A DNA stretch of 64,000 bases from Turbatrix aceti (taxonomy: Eukaryota > Nematoda > Chromadorea > Rhabditida > Panagrolaimidae). Shown in pieces: positions 59,901 through 64,000 of this stretch (the stretch's first letter is position 1; every line of letters begins with the position of its first letter). The stretch is from contig OZ017769.1 of NCBI GenBank assembly GCA_963969345.1, positions 10,605,725 to 10,669,724 of the forward strand. The letters run 5' to 3'. The translations under genes were made by a program, and so were the position numbers. The notes beneath the pieces were generated by a model. The model had not been told where the DNA came from and searched no databases. It saw nothing but the letters and a program-made list of their open reading frames with translations.

Positions 59901-61254
59901 ACGCAGAATATGTATATAATGCATGACTTACCGCAAAACTCAGTAACGATGTACAAAATGTTATAATTTTCAGCCTCCATTGCAACATCATGTGTTACTA
60001 TAATGTTAGGATGCCTTAATTTTCTTAATTCTTCAAACAACGAAGCGGCATCTTTTTCAAACCCTCGAGCATCTACAACTTTAAGTGCGACTTCCAGATT
60101 CAGCTTTTTGTACTTATGCTCTCGAACAACTTTTCCAAATCTACCTTTGTTGTATGTTTTAGGATCAAACTTAAGAGCTTTTGTCTCATCTACTGTTATT
60201 GCAGTTGAAGATCGAATTGTTTCTTCGGGATTTTCGAATTCTTCTACATGAGCATCGTACAGCAATTCATAAAATGGTTTAAAGTAACGTTTCTTGAAAT
60301 TTGGTCTCTTAGAAACAGCTTTTGCAGCGAGAGACTTTGATTGCGGGGTCAGAAAGAAATTTTCTTCGATGTAGGGCAGCATCGTGTTGATGTGAATATC
60401 TGGACTTAATAGGGGAATGCCGGCAATCCCTTGCATCACATGATACAATATGAGTTTTTGAAAATTGTAATAACAGTGCTTACTGTAGTGAACCTAAAAA
60501 TGTGTGTAATGTTTTAAAAATGGTTACGTTAATGCATACATTTTTGACATCGTTATCTGTGTTTTCCAAAATTGCTGCGTACCAATTAAATAGGTGAATA
60601 TTAGGATTGTCTCTGAAACAAACAATTAAAAAATATTTGTATGTATCTTTTAAATAGCTTGCTCAAGTATATTTATGTGCTTCTCCATGATGGATTTTGT
60701 GTTCACTGGTTGATACGCGGCAGGATTTGCAACAACCCATATTTCAAATTTATTATCAATCAACTTTTTCGCATCTTTTTTGAGCATTTTAAACGATTCC
60801 GCAACCATTCTGTCCACTTTTTCTTCTGTGCTTGGACTTGAACTTCCCATGCAGTAGAGCAACCACTTTTTTCCAGGCAAAGTTACGTGAAGTTCGTTCC
60901 ATTCAAGTGGAACGTAATCGCTGAAAAGTATCTCCCACATATTGATATAAATTGATAAAACAATAACAATCCTTGCGTAAACACATTTTTTTTGTTATCA
61001 GCCTGATATTTATCTAAAAAGATGTTTATCCACACTTACTATTTGTCAACAGGTGTATGATACTTTGTGGCAACGTATTTTTCATTGATTAAATTCTTCG
61101 TATCAGGACCGTCCATGAAATTCTTGTCACCATATACAAAAAAACGTTTAAAACTGTCCTTTGTTGCACTTCGGTTTTCTGAAAAAAGTTTCACATACAT
61201 ATGCACGCGATCGTGTCCATTATATATGTAACATAACTTACCATGTGGTGCCAT
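56926..61254 (-). CDS. SGNH-like/protein kinase fusion, family copy 4 (transposons in intron 6)
   Basis: Seven exons on the minus strand: 61254-61242, 61178-61040, 60920-60663, 60612-60540, 60493-59932, 59881-59258 and 56957-56926, giving 566 aa with no stop or frameshift. It is the duplicate of copy 3, with one extra residue before the AAPE motif (CPPPRYAAPEL). Motifs as in copy 3: GRFGKV, VALK, HCDLKPDN (the Gly before Asn is now Asp), then NVDS where copy 3 has DVDS. The metal-binding Asp of the DFG-equivalent triplet is therefore replaced by Asn, which may weaken activity. Intron 6 has grown from 54 nt to 2.3 kb by nested transposon insertion; the splice sites are intact. Whether the last 32-nt exon is still joined is unknown; without it a stop would be read in the intron. 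Intron 3 (60613-60662) again needs a GC donor. Confidence 0.7.
56997..59240. mobile_element. TA-type inverted-repeat element (Tc1/mariner-like?) carrying a nested element
   Basis: Inverted ends of about 40 bp share GTGCGCCAAATGTTCTTG-type sequence (left AGGATGCGCCAAATG; right, inverted, AGGGTGCGCCAAATG). Comparison with intron 6 of copy 3 shows it is an insertion after GATA, with a TA target likely; the right junction has mutated, so the duplication is not exact. Without the nested element it is about 0.9 kb. I could not read a transposase in the remains, so mariner-like is only suggested by the TIR form and the TA site. Confidence 0.65.
57786..59126. mobile_element. TTAA-type foldback element, copy B (nested)
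   Basis: Flanked by TTAA at 57782-57785 and 59127-59130. Ends GAGGCAGTCCACGACAGG and complement, with arms of about 600 bp around a short asymmetric centre (about 58380-58530). The centre is inverted relative to copy A, so A and B lie in opposite orientation. The left arm (read on the minus strand) keeps the frame of about 80 codons ending SEILSWTAS at the flanking TTAA; the right arm has lost it. It is inserted within the TA-type element, hence younger than it. Confidence 0.8.
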
Positions 61255-61470
61255 TTTTTGATCGTTCGCCTAAATTATGTACCAATTTAAATGTTGCTAC
61301 ACGTCGCAATTGATAGTCTCATACAACTTTGACACAAAACATTTAAGAAAAGCATTGTAGTTGGGTATAGTTCCAAAATTCCGTGTTTTAGAGCCGGGTT
61401 TCATAAATTCCTTGTGCAGGTCGGGTTTTCTGGTTATGAATCCGACATCGTTTAAAAAACAAAACTGCGC
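61255..61470. other. 5' flank of kinase copy 4
   Basis: Nearly identical to the flank of copy 3, so promoter elements are probably shared up to the hAT-type insertion, about 220 bp upstream of the ATG. Confidence 0.5.
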
Positions 61471-61478
61471 GTTTTGGC

Positions 61479-61881
61479 CAGTGTAACATCGCCTTCGCCT
61501 TCATCGCCTCCGGAGGCGCCTTCAGATCGCCTTCGCCTCCGAAGGCGAAGGCGAAGGCGAAGGCAAAAAATTGATCGCCTCCAATTGCCTTCGCCTCCAT
61601 CGCCTTCAGACCTTTACAATTTGGGACAAAAAATTTGAATGACTTTAAATTCTAACCACAAATAGTCAAAAAACAGCTTTACCATTTTATTTAATAGAAA
61701 TAAAAGGGTTCTATTATCATAATTTTGCTTTCTGCTATGATTTTGTAATAGAAAATTTGAGAATTGACACCAAAGGCGCCTCTGATCGCCTCCGTCTCTG
61801 GAGGCGCCTTCATCGCCTTCACCTTCGCCTCCGGAGGCGAAGGCGAAGGCGAAGGCAATAATTTTGGTTTGCGTTACACTG
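61479..61881. mobile_element. hAT-type MITE with internal GAAGGC hexamer repeats
   Basis: 403 bp with terminal repeats starting CAGTGTAAC on both sides and an 8-bp target duplication GTTTTGGC (61471-61478 and 61882-61889). The matching site in duplication unit 1 is unoccupied. An 8-bp duplication with CAGTG ends is typical of hAT elements. Both subterminal parts are made of GGAGGC/GAAGGC hexamers in both orientations (about 61488-61615 and 61786-61858), around an AT-rich centre. No coding capacity. Confidence 0.85.
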
Positions 61882-62098
61882 GTTTTGGCTATGAAAATTT
61901 TTGTTTTAAGATTTCCCTCATTGCTAAATCGGCTTAATGACTGCGTCTTTTATTATAAAATATTTTTTTATGTTAAGAACGTGTCCGAAAGGTGCCACGG
62001 TATTATTACATACTCAAATAACAAACTTAAAAACAATGACACAAACGCATCGAATGCGCAGTTTTGTCAAAATGTAAGACGCAAACAGCACAAATTAA

Positions 62099-63134
62099 TA
62101 GACAGTCTGCGACCCGATTTTCCTATAAGGGGAAAAGCCCGACCCCTCAATTTTTACACTTTGAAATGTTTTGAGTCTCAGTTGTAGAAGACCCTAAGGG
62201 CAGTCTATAACCGCAATATTAGATTTTTTAAAAATCGGATTCTGTAGATTTGGCTTCAGATGTGTTTTCATAGTTCTCCCCAAAAAAGAATGGCGCGCGC
62301 TTCGTTTCTAAGCAAAAAAACTGAAAATTTGTTTACGGGGGTTTCAGAGGACAGGGAATACGACAGCATACTCAAATTTTTAAAAAAACAACTGCAAGTA
62401 TTTTTTTTGCAAGTATTTGAATTTTGGCGTCACAAAATTGGGCTTTACCACGCCCAAAAAAAATAATCACCCATTTTCATATATCCTATCTGAAAGAGCG
62501 ATTTTTTTGGCTCAACATGTAGTTTCCGTTAGAAAAATTTAGGGTCTGGAATCACCTTTTAGGTCCCTATTTGTCGTGAAAACGACGAAAAAACCCCTTT
62601 TTTGCGCGTGCGCGCGCGCGTGCGCACTTCCCGCCATTTTTTTGAGGGGGTTTTTGGTCGTTTTGACGACAAATCGGGACCTAAAAGGTGATTCCAGACC
62701 CTAAATTTTTCAAACGGAAACTACATGTTGAGCCAAAAAAATCGCTCTTTCAGATAGGATATATGAAAATGGGGGATTATTTTTTTTTGGCGTGGTAAAG
62801 CCCAATTTTGTGACGCCAAAATTCAAATACTTGCAAAAAAAAATACTTGCAGTTGTTTTTTTTTAAATTTGAGTATGCTGTCGTATTCCCTGTCCTCTGA
62901 AACCCCCGTAAACAAATTTTCAGATTTTTTGCTTAGAAACGAAGCGCGCGCCATTCTTTTTTGGGGAGAACTATGAAAACACATCTGAAGCCAAATCTCC
63001 ATAATCGGATTTTTTAAAAATCTAATATTGCGGTTATAGACTGCCCTTAGGGTCTTCTACAACTGAGACTCAAAACATTTCAAAGTGTAAAAATTGAGTG
63101 GTCGTCGAATGTAAATCGGCTCGCAGACTGTCTA
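62099..63134. mobile_element. TTAA-type foldback element, copy C (diverged subfamily)
   Basis: Flanked by TTAA at 62095-62098 and 63135-63138. Ends TAGACAGTCTGCGA and complement. The two arms (each about 500 bp) are near-perfect complements meeting at a GC-rich centre of alternating GCGC/GTGC (about 62605-62625). The empty site is preserved in unit 1 as CACAAATTAAATGCAG, which shows exact TTAA duplication. The arm sequences are distantly related to those of copies A and B. Confidence 0.85.
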
Positions 63135-63442
63135 TTAAATGCAGTTGTGCTTAAAGAATTGTGATAACTCATGTGAGTGGCCTGATCGAATGAAGCTTTT
63201 AGATAACGTAAATGCACTGATAACAAAATTCTTACCATTTTTGTTGTTTGCTTTGGACAAAAAAAATGGACAAATATTTTTTTACGTTTGCAGCACGTTC
63301 TCTCTCGAATATGCAGGCAAAATAGGGAACAAAATGCTCCTCTTCTTTGCTTCTTTGATGAAATAACCGTCGTAAAACACAAAAAAAAATTGAGCGTTCT
63401 TGTTGTTTACTTTAAAGACACTAAACACAAAAATTCACAAAG

Positions 63443-63755
63443 TGGATGATCGAGCAGCAGCTAGAGTTAAGCCCATCGTTATCTATCGACTTCATGCCGA
63501 CTATTTACGAGTATTTTGCAGGGAAGTCTTGGCAACGCTCAGGTATCTTTACAACATTGCTGATGCAGATATAAATCAAAAGATGCTTTTTTTGGAAAAT
63601 TTGCTTTTTAGGTACATCGCGAATTTTTATCTACTTTTTTGGATCAGATTTTTAGTTTGCGCAACATACACATTTTTGGCAGCAATTTTTCGAAAATCGA
63701 AAAAGTGGCGCCCGGGGAAAAAATCTCCATTAACGACAACTACATTAAATGTTGA
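63443..63755 (+). CDS. Probable 3' end of a + strand gene (two exons)
   Basis: Exon ending at 63542 contains ARVKPIVIYRLHADYLRVF and stops at CTCAG|GTATCT (phase 2). An exon from 63683 (after TTTGGCAG) continues in phase with SNFSKIEKVAPGEKISINDN and ends TGT TGA at 63755. The intron would be 140 nt. The 5' limit given is only where the coding-like sequence becomes clear; no start was found. No family is recognised. An alternative reading keeps one frame open without splicing to 63804, but it passes through T-rich sequence. It converges with the minus-strand gene that ends at 63794. Confidence 0.35.
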
Positions 63756-63793
63756 TCGGTTTTTATTTCAAGAATCCAGGTATCTTTACTTCA

Positions 63794-64000
63794 TTAATCA
63801 TTAATTTCATCCAAAAAAGATAAAGCAGGCAGATTCTTGTAAATATCTGTCATTTGTTTTTTGATGTCCGCTAACCGTTCTTTCTTGTCGCTGGCGTTTT
63901 TAAGCTTTTTTTCCCGGTACTCTTTTACTTTTTCAAACCGTTTTAAGATGAAAAAGCGTTCATCCAGAATTCTGTTGGTTAGCAGATTTTCACCATCTTC
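63794..64000 (-). CDS. 3' end of a minus-strand gene, charged helical C-terminus (truncated by window)
   Basis: Open on the minus strand from the window edge to TAA at 63794-63796, giving 68 residues. The sequence is rich in Lys/Glu (RFEKVKEYREKKLKNASDKK in the middle), with a predicted long helix or coiled coil and a final LSFLDEIND. Codon use is plausible for a gene of this genome and the region lacks T-runs. No ATG or acceptor is in the window, so it is an internal-to-terminal exon. Function unknown. Confidence 0.55.
   Translation of the reverse strand, partial: EDGENLLTNRILDERFFILKRFEKVKEYREKKLKNASDKKERLADIKKQMTDIYKNLPALSFLDEIND

Larger units (their letters stand above)
56142..63371. repeat. 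Segmental duplication, unit 2 (with insertions)
   Basis: Copy of 47752-51262 in direct orientation. The extra 3.7 kb is accounted for by a TA-type element containing a TTAA-type element (56997-59240), a 403-bp hAT-type MITE (61479-61881) and a 1036-bp TTAA-type element (62099-63134), plus small indels. The end matches unit 1 through GATGAAATAACCGTC. Confidence 0.9.

Noticed and set aside
1..64000. CRISPR arrays, rRNA operons, bacterial operons, phage
   Set aside because: No regularly spaced repeats of CRISPR type, no rRNA-like blocks; intron-rich eukaryotic genes throughout.

Overview
The window looks like invertebrate nuclear DNA, most probably from a nematode or another ecdysozoan. It is AT-rich with long T-runs. 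The convincing genes have many short introns (44-81 nt) with TTTTCAG or TTTTTAG acceptors, and a few have very long introns (up to 8.85 kb). No prokaryotic operon signals are seen. The species cannot be named from sequence alone.

Layout. Bases 1-395 (+) are the 3' end of an Argonaute (PIWI domain). Two related seven-exon genes follow on the minus strand, 830-2909 and 5352-7719. Each encodes an N-terminal region that I infer to be SGNH-esterase-like, joined to a divergent protein kinase domain. The stretch 7.7-16 kb is mostly non-coding, with a few possible small exons. Bases 16091-17629 (-) are a four-exon gene ending in a Cys-rich module like the N-terminal region of Polinton/Maverick DNA polymerase B. 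The stretch 17.6-34 kb is T-rich and sparse; splice-phase matching suggests a + strand gene at about 19.05-21.27 kb and isolated terminal exons at 27.8 and 33.8 kb. Bases 34031-47856 (+) are a six-exon gene for an 807-aa tandem-C2 protein of synaptotagmin-14/16/17 type, with introns of 2.3 and 8.85 kb.

From 47.75 kb rightward the sequence is a tandem segmental duplication. Unit 1 (47752-51262) and unit 2 (56142-63371) each carry the 3' tip of the C2 gene and one full kinase-family gene (48541-50619 and 56926-61254). Unit 2 is longer because of a TA-type element with a TTAA-type element nested inside it (both in intron 6 of the kinase gene), a hAT-type MITE, and another TTAA-type element. Unit 1 supplies the empty sites for the hAT and second TTAA insertions and the uninterrupted counterpart of intron 6. 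The spacer (51.26-56.14 kb) holds another TTAA-type foldback element, a solo arm of the same family, and several hairpins. The right edge has two convergent gene ends.

The most distinctive content is the four-copy SGNH-like/kinase family, with GC-AG introns and a gene-conversion tract, and the layered transposon history next to it. All functions are inferred from motifs seen by eye; no database search was run.
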